From: Streptomyces sp. NBC_01754
Lineage (GTDB): Bacteria; Actinomycetota; Actinomycetes; Streptomycetales; Streptomycetaceae
Assembly: GCF_035918015.1 (NCBI RefSeq)
Contig: NZ_CP109132.1
Location: 7,068,001-7,132,000 of the forward strand
DNA: 64,000 bases
Direction of reading: 5' to 3'
Positions 34,838 through 43,680 of the stretch are shown piece by piece (within the stretch, counting starts at the first letter, position 1; every line of letters starts with the position of its first letter). The position numbers and the translations under genes were made by a program. The notes below the pieces were generated by a model, which was not told the DNA's origin, searched no databases, and worked only from the letters and a program-made list of their open reading frames with translations.

Positions 34838-36328
34838 ATGACGGTGACCAAGGACAGCCCGGAGTTCGCTCCCGGTACCGACGGGTTCGGTCCCGGCATC
34901 GACCCCGAGCGGCTGGCCGTCTGCCTGAGCGTGCTCGACGAGCTCGCCACCATCGAGATCGACCACCCCGACGCCGTCGCCGTACGCCGGGCCACCGCGG
35001 GGATCTACCGCACGGTCAAGCAGCGCCGCCGCCAGGAGCGCCGCGCCGCCAAGACCGCGCACGACAAGGCCGTCACGGAGGCCACCGCGACCGGCTCCGC
35101 CGAGCGCATCGACGACGAGACGCAGGGCGTGCTCCCCTCCTCCTCGGCCACCACCGAGATCGCGGGCATCCTCCGGCGTCCGAGGTCCTGCTACGTCTGC
35201 AAGACCCGGTACGTCGAGGTGGACGCCTTCTACCACCAGCTCTGCCCGCGGTGCGCCGAGGAGAACCGGTCCCGCCGCGACGCCCGCGCCGACCTGACCG
35301 GCCGCCGGGCCCTGCTGACCGGCGGCCGCGCCAAGATCGGCATGTACATCGCCCTGCGGCTGCTCCGCGACGGCGCGCACACCACCGTCACCACCCGCTT
35401 CCCCAACGACGCGATCCGCCGCTTCAAGGCGATGCCGGACAGCGACGAGTGGATCCACCGGCTCAAGATCGTGGGCATCGACCTGCGCGATCCGGCCCAG
35501 GTCGTCGCGCTCGCCGACTCGGTCGCCGCCGAGGGGCCGCTGGACATCCTGATCAACAACGCCGCACAGACGGTGCGCCGTTCCCCGCAGGCCTACGGCG
35601 AGCTGGTGAACGCCGAGTCCGCCCCGCTGCCGGCCGGCGAGCTGCCCGCCGCCGAGGTGATCGGCACCTTCAACAGCGGCACCGTCGACCGTGTCGCCGC
35701 CATCCCTGCCGCCCGCGCGGAGGGCCAGGGCCTCTCGGCGCACGACGTCACCGGCCTCGCCCTGGTCACCGGATCCGCCTCGCCGGCCCGTATCGCGGCC
35801 GGCACCGCGATCGACGCGGGCGGACTGGTACCCGACCTGCACGACACCAACAGCTGGATCCAGACGGTCGAGGAGGTCGAGCCGATCGAGCTCCTGGAGG
35901 TCCAGCTCTGCAACTCCACGGCCCCCTTCATCCTCATCAGCCGGCTCCGTCCGGCGATGGCGGCGACGGCCGCCGGGCGCGCCTACGTGGTGAACGTCTC
36001 CGCGATGGAGGGCGTCTTCAGCCGCGGTTACAAGGGGGCGGGCCACCCGCACACCAACATGGCCAAGGCCGCGCTCAACATGCTCACCCGCACCAGCGCC
36101 CAGGAGATGTTCGAGAAGGACCACATCCTGATGACAGCCGTCGACACCGGCTGGATCACGGACGAGCGGCCCCACCCCGACAAGATGCGCCTCGCCGAGG
36201 AGGGCTTCCACGCCCCCCTGGACCTGATCGACGGCGCCGCCCGGGTCTACGACCCGATCGTGCGCGGCGAGGCGGGCGAGGAACTGTACGGCTGCTTCCT
36301 GAAGGACTACGCGCCCGCAGGCTGGTGA
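34838..36328 (+). CDS. SDR-family protein with N-terminal zinc ribbon
   Basis: A 496-residue protein. Residues 1-110 are helical and basic (VKQRRRQERRAAKTAHDKAV). Cys118, 121, 136 and 139 (CYVCK and CPRC) form a likely zinc ribbon. A short-chain dehydrogenase domain starts near 155 with the dinucleotide motif TGGRAKIG and continues with DILINNAAQT, and NVSAMEG carries the Ser. The usual YxxxK is HTNMAK, so the catalytic Tyr appears to be replaced by Thr. AGAGGAA lies before the ATG. Function is unknown; the missing Tyr argues for a binding or atypical enzymatic role. It lies downstream of the MFS gene on the same strand. Confidence 0.82.
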   Translation: MTVTKDSPEFAPGTDGFGPGIDPERLAVCLSVLDELATIEIDHPDAVAVRRATAGIYRTVKQRRRQERRAAKTAHDKAVTEATATGSAERIDDETQGVLPSSSATTEIAGILRRPRSCYVCKTRYVEVDAFYHQLCPRCAEENRSRRDARADLTGRRALLTGGRAKIGMYIALRLLRDGAHTTVTTRFPNDAIRRFKAMPDSDEWIHRLKIVGIDLRDPAQVVALADSVAAEGPLDILINNAAQTVRRSPQAYGELVNAESAPLPAGELPAAEVIGTFNSGTVDRVAAIPAARAEGQGLSAHDVTGLALVTGSASPARIAAGTAIDAGGLVPDLHDTNSWIQTVEEVEPIELLEVQLCNSTAPFILISRLRPAMAATAAGRAYVVNVSAMEGVFSRGYKGAGHPHTNMAKAALNMLTRTSAQEMFEKDHILMTAVDTGWITDERPHPDKMRLAEEGFHAPLDLIDGAARVYDPIVRGEAGEELYGCFLKDYAPAGW

Positions 36329-36677
36329 CCCCGGAAACGGACACCTCACGGCGGCGCGCCCGGGACCCGGGCGTGCCGCCTTTCCGCCTCCCGTCACCTG
36401 GGCGTTCGTTGGCTGAAAGTGACCCAGGTCATACGTTCTGTCGAGCGGTGCGCCGCTCATTTGGTTACGCTGGATCGAACGGACGCAACCAAGGGATCCA
36501 CGAAGCTTCCTAGGCCGTCCTGGGACAGGTTTTCAAGCAGACCGCCGTCCCCGCCCCGCAACGGCGCCACCGCGACCGAACTGTTTCTGCCCCTGCCCCG
36601 CAGCGGGCGGTCGACACGGTTCCCACAGCCGCAGCGTCGCCACCGCCCCGGGGTTACGCGACACAAAGGAGTCCGCG
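36329..36677. other. Intergenic region and 5' leader of the small gene
   Basis: It holds the terminator at 36350-36380. Downstream are TGACC-CA-GGTCA (about 36419-36432), a small hairpin GAGCGG-TGCG-CCGCTC and the pair TTGGTT/AACCAA around 36459-36490. No clear promoter pair was identified. The last bases are the AAAGGAG ribosome site of the small gene. Confidence 0.5.
36350..36380 (+). terminator. Terminator after the SDR gene
   Basis: GGCGGCGCGCCCGG and CCGGGCGTGCCGCC pair over 13 of 14 positions around a 3-base loop, followed by TTT. Confidence 0.75.
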
Positions 36678-36851
36678 GTGACACCTGAGATGACGAAGAG
36701 CGAGCAGCGCCCGCCCGACCGTTCGGGAGGACGGGCCGCCGGGCCCGAGAAGCTCCGCAACATCGAGGTCTGGGCCAGGTCCGCACCGATCAGACTGGCC
36801 GGCTACGAAGAGGATCTGGCCGAGCCGCACATCCTGCCAGGCATCGACTGA
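36678..36851 (+). CDS. Orphan 57-residue small protein
   Basis: The GTG start has AAAGGAG 6 bases upstream, one of the best ribosome sites in the area. The protein is hydrophilic at first (MTKSEQRPPDRSGGR) and then reads PEKLRNIEVWARSAPIRLAG with an acidic, proline-containing end (YEEDLAEPHILPGID). It has no Cys, signal peptide or membrane segment. The split into a polar N-part and a compact C-part is like peptide precursors, but no modifying enzyme is beside it, and I do not recognise the family. It is isolated between a terminator and a convergent pseudogene. Confidence 0.55.
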   Translation: MTPEMTKSEQRPPDRSGGRAAGPEKLRNIEVWARSAPIRLAGYEEDLAEPHILPGID

Positions 36852-36921
36852 CCGCTCTCCCACCCGCTCGTACGGCGTGGAGGCCGGGCCCCCCTTTCGC
36901 GGAGGTCCGGTTCCCGTCGTG

Positions 36922-38094
36922 TCAGGGCCGCCCGGGAGGCCGGAGCGGCACCGGCCGCGCCACGGGCCGGGTGAAGTCCCGTACGTAGGTCCGCCGCCAC
37001 CAGCGGCCGGTCGCCCGCAGCCCCCGCCAGTCGGTGAACTCGTAACGGAAGACCCTGGCGCGGATGTGGGCCGGAGGGCCGTCCGGGAACGGGTTGTGGC
37101 GCAGCAGGCGCAGGGTGTCCCGGTCGCCCCGCAGCAGCCGTTCGACGAACGGCCCGAACCAGGAACGCGTGTACGTGGGGGAGGGCGCGGCGAACCACAT
37201 CAGCCGGTCGAGCCGCAGATGGTACGGCGCGAACTGCCGCGGCAGCCTGCGCGGATCGCCCGGCTTGCCCCGGAAGCCGTACTCGCGCCACCGGGTCCCC
37301 TCGGTGGATCACCGGCTCGTCGGTGCCCTCGACGGCCACCTCCAGACGCACCCGGCTGACGCTCTTGAACGCCCCGTAGGTGTTGACCAGGTGCAGCGGG
37401 TCGAAGGACCGGTTCATCACCTGTCCGCGGGAGACGAGGTTGCGGGCCGGGCGGTAGCTGAGGGTCATGACGGGCACGGTGACCGCGACGACCGCCACCT
37501 CGTACCAGAGGGGCGGAGCGGCCTGCGCGGGCGGGGGACCGGTCAGTGGCGTCCAGTCGATCGCGGAGAGCGCGATGACGATCGTGAGCCAGTTCAGCCA
37601 GGCGAAGTTGCCCGACAGTACCAGCCACAGCACAGCTGGGTGAGGACCATCAGCCCGGCGGCGACGCCCGCCACCGGGCTGCGGGGTGAACAGCAGGAAC
37701 GGCACCACGAGCTGGGCGAGGTGGTTGGCCGCCGCCTCCACCCGGTGCACCGGCTTCGGCAGACGGTGGAAGAACCAGCTCGGCGGACCTGGCATCGGCT
37801 GGGTCTCGTGGTGGAATTCCGGACAGGTCAACCGGCGCCAGCACTCGTCCCTCCCGCACCTTGATCAGCCCGGCGCCGAATTCCAGCCGGAAGAGCAGCC
37901 GGCGCGGCAGCCACAGCACGAGCACCGGCGCCGCCGTGTCCCCGTTGCCGAGGAAGACGGCCAGGAACCCGGTCTCCAGCAGGAGTGACTGAACTGAGCG
38001 CGGCGGGGACGAAGGCGACCAGGTGGACGACGGCGAGGGCCCGCCGGAAGATCAGCCGGCTGAGCCAGTGCCCGTCGGCGGTGAACCACCGCAT
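36922..38094 (-). pseudogene. Lipase maturation factor family protein, frameshifted
   Basis: Membrane protein of the LMF/DUF1222 family spread over several frames of the minus strand. In order: MRWFTADGHWLSRLIFRRAL, then QSLLLETGFLAVFLGNGDTA and FRLEFGAGLIKVREGRVLAP, then TCPEFHHETQPMPGPPSWFF, then GNFAWLNWLTIVIALSAIDW, then GTRWREYGFRGKPGDPRRLP and the natural end near 36922. Frame breaks occur at about 37985, 37832, 37675 with 37635 (an extra C and a CTGTG duplication), and 37300. Sequence between the first two blocks is also missing. It cannot make a normal protein unless these are sequencing errors. Confidence 0.82.
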
Positions 38095-38272
38095 CGCGTC
38101 CGGTATCGGCCGGGACCAGCCGTCGGCCACGTTTCGTCGCAGCGTGTCGTCCCGCCTGCGGGCGCACCGGCGGACGGGCACCGTTCAATAACGCGCGGCC
38201 CGACTGCGGAAGGTTTTCTGAACGCCTTCAAGCAGACGTGCTCGGTCGAGGAATCCGACAAATGGTGGCAGA

Positions 38273-40348
38273 GTGGCGCACATGGATGATCGGGTTGCGG
38301 GTGCCCTGTCACTCCCGGACGACTGGCCCGCCCACCCGGACCTCAGTCTCGCCCTGAACCGAATGGGCAGCTTCGACTGGGATCTGGACAGCGGGCTCAT
38401 GCACATGGACGAGCCCGCGCTCCAGGTGTTCGACCTGAGTGCCGAGGAGTACGACGACCGCCCCGAATCGCTCTCCCTGTGGATCCCCGCCGAGGAGGGG
38501 ACCCGGCTGGACGCCATGGTCTCCCTGGCGCTCAAGGGCGGCCGCGACAACTACGGCGCCTACTTCCGCAGGAAGCGGCGCGACGGCTCGCTGCGCTGGA
38601 CCCACACCCAGGGGTTCATCCGCCGGGACGGCGAGGGGCGGCCACGGCGGATCATCGGCATCGTCCGCGACGCCACCCAGGAGCTGGCCGACTCCGCCGA
38701 CCGTCGGACGGTCGACGAGGAACGGCGCCGCCGCACCAGCCTGGTGCAGAGCACCACGGCGGCCCTGGCCCACGCGCGGACCGTCAAGGACGTCACGGAC
38801 ATGCTGAAGAACTCCCGGGGTCTCGCGCACCTCGGCGCCACCAGCCTGGTCATGGGTCTGCTGGAGGGATCGCGCATCCACCTCGTCGCCGACGGCCCCG
38901 AGGGCGCGTACGTGGCGGGCACCCGCTTCACACGGGTGGACGAGCCCTATCCGATGGGCGAGGTGATCCGTACGCTCAAGCCGCGCTTCATCGAGAGCGC
39001 CGAGGACTTCGCGAGCTCGTACCCGATCCTGTGGCCGGACATCAGCCACCTCGGCATCACCTCGGCCGCCTATCTGCCACTCATCGCCCAGGCCCGCCCG
39101 ATCGGCGCGCTGGGGTTGCTCTACGGCGACCGGGAGGGCTTCTCGGGGGACGAGCGGAACCTGCTGATCGCCCTCGGCAGCTCCATCGCCCAGAGCCTCC
39201 AGCGGGCCATGCTCTACGAGCAGGAGCACGACCTCGCCGAGGGGCTCCAGCAGGCGATGCTGCCGCGCCGGATCCCCGAGGTGGCCGGCGCCCAGGTCGC
39301 CGTCCGCTATCGTTCCGCGCGGCTGGGCCAGGACATCGGCGGGGACTGGTACGACATCATCCCCCTGCCCGGCGGCCGGGTCGGCGCCGTCATCGGTGAC
39401 GTGCAGGGGCACGACACGCACGCCGCGGCCGTGATGGGGCAGCTGCGGATCGTGCTGCGCGCCTACGCCGCCGAGGGGCACCGGCCCGCCACGGTGGTGG
39501 CCCGCGCCTCCGTCTTCCTCCACGAACTCGACACCGACCGCTTCGCCACCTGCTCCTACGCCGAGGTCGACCCGGACACCGGGGTGGTCCAGCTGGTGCG
39601 GGCCGGCCACGTCGACCCCCTCGTCCGGGACGTCGACGGCAGCTGCCGCACACTCCCGTCCGAGGGTGGTCTGCCGCTGGGGCTCTCGGCGGAGTTCGGG
39701 GAGCTGGACTATCCGGTCAGCACCATCGACCTGGACCCCGGCCAGACCATGATCCTGTACACCGACGGGCTGGTGGAGCTGCCGGGCGCCGACTTCGGCC
39801 AGGGCATGCGGCTGCTGCGATCCCTGGTGCGCGACGGGCCGCAGGACCTCCAGCAGCTCGCCGACCGGCTCTGTGAGGTCGTGGACGAACGCGGTGGACA
39901 GGACGACGTGGCGGTGCTCCTGATGCGCCGCGACGCCGCGCACGCCTCGCATCCCGGCGGCAGACTCCAGCAGCACGTCGCCCAGAACGACCCGGAGGCG
40001 CTGACCTCCTGCCGTCGGATGATCCGGGCGGCGGTACGGGCGTGGGGGGCCAAGGAGCGGGCGGACGAGGTCGAACTGGCGGCCGACGAACTCGTCACCA
40101 ACGCGCTGATGCACACCGACGGCGGGGCCATCGTCACCATCCGGGTGCTGACCGGCCCCGAGCGGCGGTTGCGGGTCGATGTGGAGGACCGCTCCAGCGC
40201 GCTGCCCCGGCGCAGGGAGGCGGGGGAGTCGGGCGTCTCCGGCCGCGGGCTGATGCTGGTGGACCTGCTGGCCGACGTCTGGGGTGTGGAGGCCCGCGGC
40301 GGCGGCAAGTGCGTGTGGTGCGAGTTCGCGGTCGTCGAACGCCGCTGA
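38273..40348 (+). CDS. PAS-GAF-SpoIIE phosphatase with C-terminal RsbW-like ATPase domain
   Basis: A 691-residue soluble sensor. A PAS domain (about 25-135) ends in RRIIGIVRDATQE. A GAF domain (about 165-320) is next, then the PP2C/SpoIIE phosphatase starting LQQAMLPRRIPEVAGAQVAV with DIGGDWYDII, VIGDVQGHDTHAAAVMGQLR and ILYTDGLVE. At the end is a GHKL ATPase domain (VELAADELVTNALMHTDGGA, SGRGLMLVDLLADVWG). Such multi-domain proteins combine antagonist phosphatase and anti-sigma kinase activities in actinomycetes. The start is GTG at 38273 or ATG at 38282; neither has a strong ribosome site. It is divergent from the LMF pseudogene. Confidence 0.9.
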   Translation: MAHMDDRVAGALSLPDDWPAHPDLSLALNRMGSFDWDLDSGLMHMDEPALQVFDLSAEEYDDRPESLSLWIPAEEGTRLDAMVSLALKGGRDNYGAYFRRKRRDGSLRWTHTQGFIRRDGEGRPRRIIGIVRDATQELADSADRRTVDEERRRRTSLVQSTTAALAHARTVKDVTDMLKNSRGLAHLGATSLVMGLLEGSRIHLVADGPEGAYVAGTRFTRVDEPYPMGEVIRTLKPRFIESAEDFASSYPILWPDISHLGITSAAYLPLIAQARPIGALGLLYGDREGFSGDERNLLIALGSSIAQSLQRAMLYEQEHDLAEGLQQAMLPRRIPEVAGAQVAVRYRSARLGQDIGGDWYDIIPLPGGRVGAVIGDVQGHDTHAAAVMGQLRIVLRAYAAEGHRPATVVARASVFLHELDTDRFATCSYAEVDPDTGVVQLVRAGHVDPLVRDVDGSCRTLPSEGGLPLGLSAEFGELDYPVSTIDLDPGQTMILYTDGLVELPGADFGQGMRLLRSLVRDGPQDLQQLADRLCEVVDERGGQDDVAVLLMRRDAAHASHPGGRLQQHVAQNDPEALTSCRRMIRAAVRAWGAKERADEVELAADELVTNALMHTDGGAIVTIRVLTGPERRLRVDVEDRSSALPRRREAGESGVSGRGLMLVDLLADVWGVEARGGGKCVWCEFAVVERR

Positions 40349-40372
40349 GGCATCGTCGCGGAGCACACATGA

Positions 40373-40410
40373 ACGTAACAGTACGTAACATGTCCGTGCT
40401 TGACCGTAAC
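40373..40410 (+). repeat. ACGTAACA direct repeats upstream of WS/DGAT gene
   Basis: ACGTAACA occurs at 40373-40380 and 40383-40390, exactly 10 bp apart, and CGTAAC recurs at 40405-40410. Direct repeats at one helical turn suggest a regulator site before the acyltransferase gene. Confidence 0.5.
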
Positions 40411-40425
40411 CGACCACCAGCGATT

Positions 40426-40443
40426 GACTGCGATCCCGCAGTC
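40426..40443 (+). terminator. Hairpin between SpoIIE and WS/DGAT genes
   Basis: GACTGCG-ATCC-CGCAGTC, a perfect 7-bp stem ending 24 bp before the TTG start. It could be a weak terminator or part of the leader. Confidence 0.45.
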
Positions 40444-40467
40444 CGCCGTCGATGACGCGAGGCCCCG

Positions 40468-41832
40468 TTGATCACCGAGCTTCTGGCACCCCTTGACCTG
40501 GCTTTCTGGCACCTCGAATCCGATGCCCACCCGATGCACCTCGGCGCGCTCGCCGTCTTCTCCCCCGCGCCCGGCGTCACCCCGCAGGACGTGCTCGGCC
40601 TGCTCGGCGACCGGGCCGCGGCCGTCCCCCGGCTCCGCATGCGGGTCCGCGACGTGCTGCTGCCCGTGGGCGGTGCCGCATGGTTCACCGACCCGGGCTT
40701 CGACGTGCACCGCCATGTCCGACGCGTGGTGGTCCCCGGTGACGACTTCATGGCGGAGGCGACCCGGCTCGCCGGTGAACTCATGGAGCGGCCGCTCGCC
40801 CGGGGCCTGCCGCCCTGGCAGATGTACCTCCTGGACCGGCCCGGCCCCGGACCGTTCGCCGTCCTGGTGAAGCTGCACCACGCGCTCGCCGACGGAATGC
40901 GGGCCGTCACCATCGGCGCCGGGATCTTCGACCAGATCGCCGCCGCCGGAAGCACCCGGGCGGCGCGCCGCCGGCCTCCCGCACCGCCGCGCTCCTGGCT
41001 GCCCGGGCCGTACGAGGCGGCCGGTATGGCACTGGACCGGATCGGCGGTGTCGGACGCGCCCTGGGGGTCGGCGCCTCGGTCGTACGTGCCAGCCGCCTG
41101 GACATGCGGGGCTCGACCGCGCTGACCGCCAGTTCCAGCGGCACCCGCCGGCTGGCCACCGCCGAACTCGACGCCGCCGGCGTCCAGCGAGTCCGCCGCA
41201 CCGAGGGCGGCACCGCCAACGACGTCCTCCTCGCCGTGGTCGCGGGCGCGCTCCGCCGCTGGATGCTCGAACGCGGCGGACCGCTTCCCGCGGCCGACCC
41301 GCGCGCCCTTGTCCCGGTCTCCCGGCGCGGGCCCGGGGGCACTGCCACCGGCAACCGGCTCTCCGGCTACCTCCTGGGGCTGCCGGTCGGCGAACCCGAC
41401 GCCCGTGAGCGGCTGCGGCTCGTGCGTACGGCGATGGACCGCAACAAGGCCGCCGGGCCGCTGCGCGGCGCGGGCGCCGTCGCCGTCCTGGCCGACCAGC
41501 TCCCCGCCCTGGCCCACCGGTTCGGCGCGCCGCTCGCCGGCAACGCGGCCCGGATGCTCTTCGACGTCCTGGTCACCAGCGTGCCGCTGCCGCGATCGGC
41601 GCTCTCCCTGGGCGGCTGCCCGCTGCGCGCCGTCTACCCGATGGCGCCCCTGGCCCGCGGTCAGTCGCTCGCGGTCGCCCTGTCCACGTACGGCGGCCGG
41701 GTCCAGGCCGGACTGGTGGCCGACGGCAAGGCGTTGCCCGACCTCGACCGGCTGGCGGGGGCGCTGCACGACGAACTGCGCGACCTCCAGCCGCTCGCCC
41801 CTCCCGTTCCTCCCGTTGCCGTGCGCCCGTGA
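40468..41832 (+). CDS. Wax ester synthase / diacylglycerol O-acyltransferase (WS/DGAT)
   Basis: Acyl-CoA-dependent acyltransferase making triacylglycerol or wax esters, 454 residues. The catalytic motif HHxxxDG is HHALADG (His137, His138, Asp142). The N-terminus has LDLAFWHLESDAHPMHLGAL. Later family blocks are GGTANDVLLAVVAGALRRWM and the PLPRSALSLGGCPL region (NxPGP-like loop altered). The length matches the family (440-480). The TTG start is supported by GAGG about 6 bases upstream; there is no better start nearby. Probably a peripheral membrane or lipid-droplet protein. The Fpg gene follows by 130 bp on the same strand. Confidence 0.9.
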   Translation: MITELLAPLDLAFWHLESDAHPMHLGALAVFSPAPGVTPQDVLGLLGDRAAAVPRLRMRVRDVLLPVGGAAWFTDPGFDVHRHVRRVVVPGDDFMAEATRLAGELMERPLARGLPPWQMYLLDRPGPGPFAVLVKLHHALADGMRAVTIGAGIFDQIAAAGSTRAARRRPPAPPRSWLPGPYEAAGMALDRIGGVGRALGVGASVVRASRLDMRGSTALTASSSGTRRLATAELDAAGVQRVRRTEGGTANDVLLAVVAGALRRWMLERGGPLPAADPRALVPVSRRGPGGTATGNRLSGYLLGLPVGEPDARERLRLVRTAMDRNKAAGPLRGAGAVAVLADQLPALAHRFGAPLAGNAARMLFDVLVTSVPLPRSALSLGGCPLRAVYPMAPLARGQSLAVALSTYGGRVQAGLVADGKALPDLDRLAGALHDELRDLQPLAPPVPPVAVRP

Positions 41833-41962
41833 ACCGGCAGGCCCTGTGGCGGCTCCCTCACCGGCCCGTGTCCGCGGCCACCCGCACGACGCGTCCACGG
41901 TCCGGCGGACCCCGGCGTCCGACGGGTGGGCACTCGCGGGGCCGCTGGGGCAGGCTGGTGTC

Positions 41963-42823
41963 ATGCCCGAACTGCCGGAAGTCGAAGCCCTGCGGGACTT
42001 CCTCGGCGACCATCTGGTCGGCAAGGAGATCGCCCGCGTCCTGCCGGTCGCGATCAGCGTCCTGAAGACGTACGACCCGCCGGTCACCGCACTCCAGGGC
42101 ACCACCGTCACGGCCGTGGACCGCCACGGCAAGTTCCTGGACATCGCGGCCGGCGGACTCCACCTGCTCGTCCACCTGGCGCGGGCCGGGTGGCTGCGCT
42201 GGCAGGACGCCGTCCCCGCCGCCCCGCCGCGGCCCGGCAAGGGGCCGCTCGCCCTCCGTGTCGTCCTCACCGGCGGGGAGGGCTTCGACCTGACCGAGGC
42301 GGGGACCACCAAGCGCCTCTCCGTCCACCTGGCGCACGACCCGTCCGAGGTGCCCGGGGTCGCGCGCCTGGGACCGGACCCGCTGGCCGACTCCTTCGAC
42401 CGGGACGCGTTCGCCCTGCTGCTCGGCGGCCGGCGGCGGCAGATCAAGGGAGCCCTGCGCGACCAGTCCCTGATCGCCGGGATCGGCAACGCCTACAGCG
42501 ACGAGATCCTGCACGTCGCGAAGATGTCCCCGTTCAAGCTCACGACGAGCCTGAGCGACGACGACATCACCCACCTCCACACGGCGACGCGCACCACGCT
42601 GAAGGACGCCGTCGAACGCTCCCGCGGCGTCGCCGCCGGACGGCTCAAGGCCGAGAAGAAGAGCGGCATGCGCGTCCACGGCCGCGCCGGACAGGCCTGC
42701 CCGGTGTGCGGCGACACCGTCCTGGAGGTGTCGTTCAGCGACTCCTCCCTCCAGTACTGCCCCACCTGCCAGACCGGCGGCCAGCCGCTCGCCGACCGGC
42801 GGATGTCCCGCCTGCTGAAGTAG
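41963..42823 (+). CDS. Fpg/Nei-family DNA glycosylase
   Basis: Base-excision repair glycosylase/AP lyase of 286 residues. The N-terminus MPELPEVEALRDFL gives the catalytic Pro2 and Glu3 (after Met removal, Pro1 and Glu2). The H2TH region with DQSLIAGIGNAYSDEILHVA is conserved, and the C-terminal zinc finger is complete: CPVC and CPTC around residues 249-271. The lysine in the KRLSVHL region may correspond to the Nei/Fpg Lys57-type residue. This is the shorter actinobacterial Fpg/Nei form rather than canonical MutM. Ribosome site weak. Confidence 0.93.
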   Translation: MPELPEVEALRDFLGDHLVGKEIARVLPVAISVLKTYDPPVTALQGTTVTAVDRHGKFLDIAAGGLHLLVHLARAGWLRWQDAVPAAPPRPGKGPLALRVVLTGGEGFDLTEAGTTKRLSVHLAHDPSEVPGVARLGPDPLADSFDRDAFALLLGGRRRQIKGALRDQSLIAGIGNAYSDEILHVAKMSPFKLTTSLSDDDITHLHTATRTTLKDAVERSRGVAAGRLKAEKKSGMRVHGRAGQACPVCGDTVLEVSFSDSSLQYCPTCQTGGQPLADRRMSRLLK

Positions 42824-42865
42824 CGCGGCGGCCGCCGCCCGGGGCGGAGCCTCTACACTCCCGCC

Positions 42866-43618
42866 ATGCTGCGCGTACTGGCCGTCGACGACGAAGAACC
42901 CGCCCTGGAGGAACTCCTCTACCTGCTGCGCGCCGATCCCCGGATCCGCAGCGCCGAAGGAGCCACCGGGGCCACCGAGGCGCTGCGCCGCATCGGCGGT
43001 GCCGTCGACGCCGGACCCGAGGACCCCTCGGCCATCGACGTCGTCTTCCTGGACATCCACATGGCGGGGCTGACGGGACTCGACGTCGCGCAGCTGCTGG
43101 CGGGGTTCGCCGCGCCCCCGCTGATCGTGTTCGTCACCGCCCACGAGGGCTTCGCCGTGCACGCCTTCGACCTCAAGGCCGTCGACTACGTCCTCAAGCC
43201 GGTCCGCCGCGAGCGCCTTGCCGAAGCCGTACGGCGCGTCGCCGAGCAGGTCGGCGAACGCTCCGCACCCGTCCACGACGCCGCGGCCGACCAGATCGCG
43301 GTCGAACTCGGCGGGGTGATCCGCTTCGTCCCCGTCGAGGACATCGCGTACGCCGAGGCGCAGGGCGACTACGCCCGGCTGCACACCGCCACCGGCAGCC
43401 ACCTCGTCCGCATCCCGCTGACCACCCTGGAGGAGCGCTGGCGCTCCCGGGGCTTCGTCCGCATCCACCGCCGCCACCTCGTCGCGCTGGGCCGGATCGA
43501 CGAACTCCGGCTCGACGCCGGCAGCATGAGCGTGCGCATCGGGGAGGCCGAACTCGCCGTCAGCCGCCGACACACCCGCGCCCTGCGTGATCTCCTGATG
43601 CGGCAGACCGGCCGCTGA
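42866..43618 (+). CDS. LytTR-family response regulator
   Basis: A 250-residue regulator. The receiver domain begins LRVLAVDDEEPALEEL, with the phospho-Asp in VVFLDIHMAGLTG near residue 63 and the Lys in YVLKPVRRE. The C-terminal LytTR DNA-binding domain has VEDIAYAEAQGDYARLHTAT and FVRIHRRHLVALGRIDELRL. It is the first gene of a set that includes a small membrane protein, a sodium:solute symporter and a LytS-type kinase. Known LytSR-like pairs often control uptake of pyruvate or similar acids, so control of this symporter is plausible. Confidence 0.92.
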   Translation: MLRVLAVDDEEPALEELLYLLRADPRIRSAEGATGATEALRRIGGAVDAGPEDPSAIDVVFLDIHMAGLTGLDVAQLLAGFAAPPLIVFVTAHEGFAVHAFDLKAVDYVLKPVRRERLAEAVRRVAEQVGERSAPVHDAAADQIAVELGGVIRFVPVEDIAYAEAQGDYARLHTATGSHLVRIPLTTLEERWRSRGFVRIHRRHLVALGRIDELRLDAGSMSVRIGEAELAVSRRHTRALRDLLMRQTGR

Positions 43619-43680
43619 CCTGGGCCTACCCGCCCTCGCCCCTTCCCAGCCGGGGGCCCGGCCGCCTACACTCCGGGCCC

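Noticed and set aside
33092..36460. A 1122-codon open frame on the minus strand across the MFS and SDR genes
   Set aside because: It is antisense to two genes with clear family motifs, has His/Gly/Arg-rich composition without motifs, and is a codon-bias shadow.
39709..42489. A 926-codon minus-strand open frame over the SpoIIE, WS/DGAT and Fpg genes
   Set aside because: Three real plus-strand genes with catalytic motifs occupy this DNA, and the antisense protein is low-complexity.
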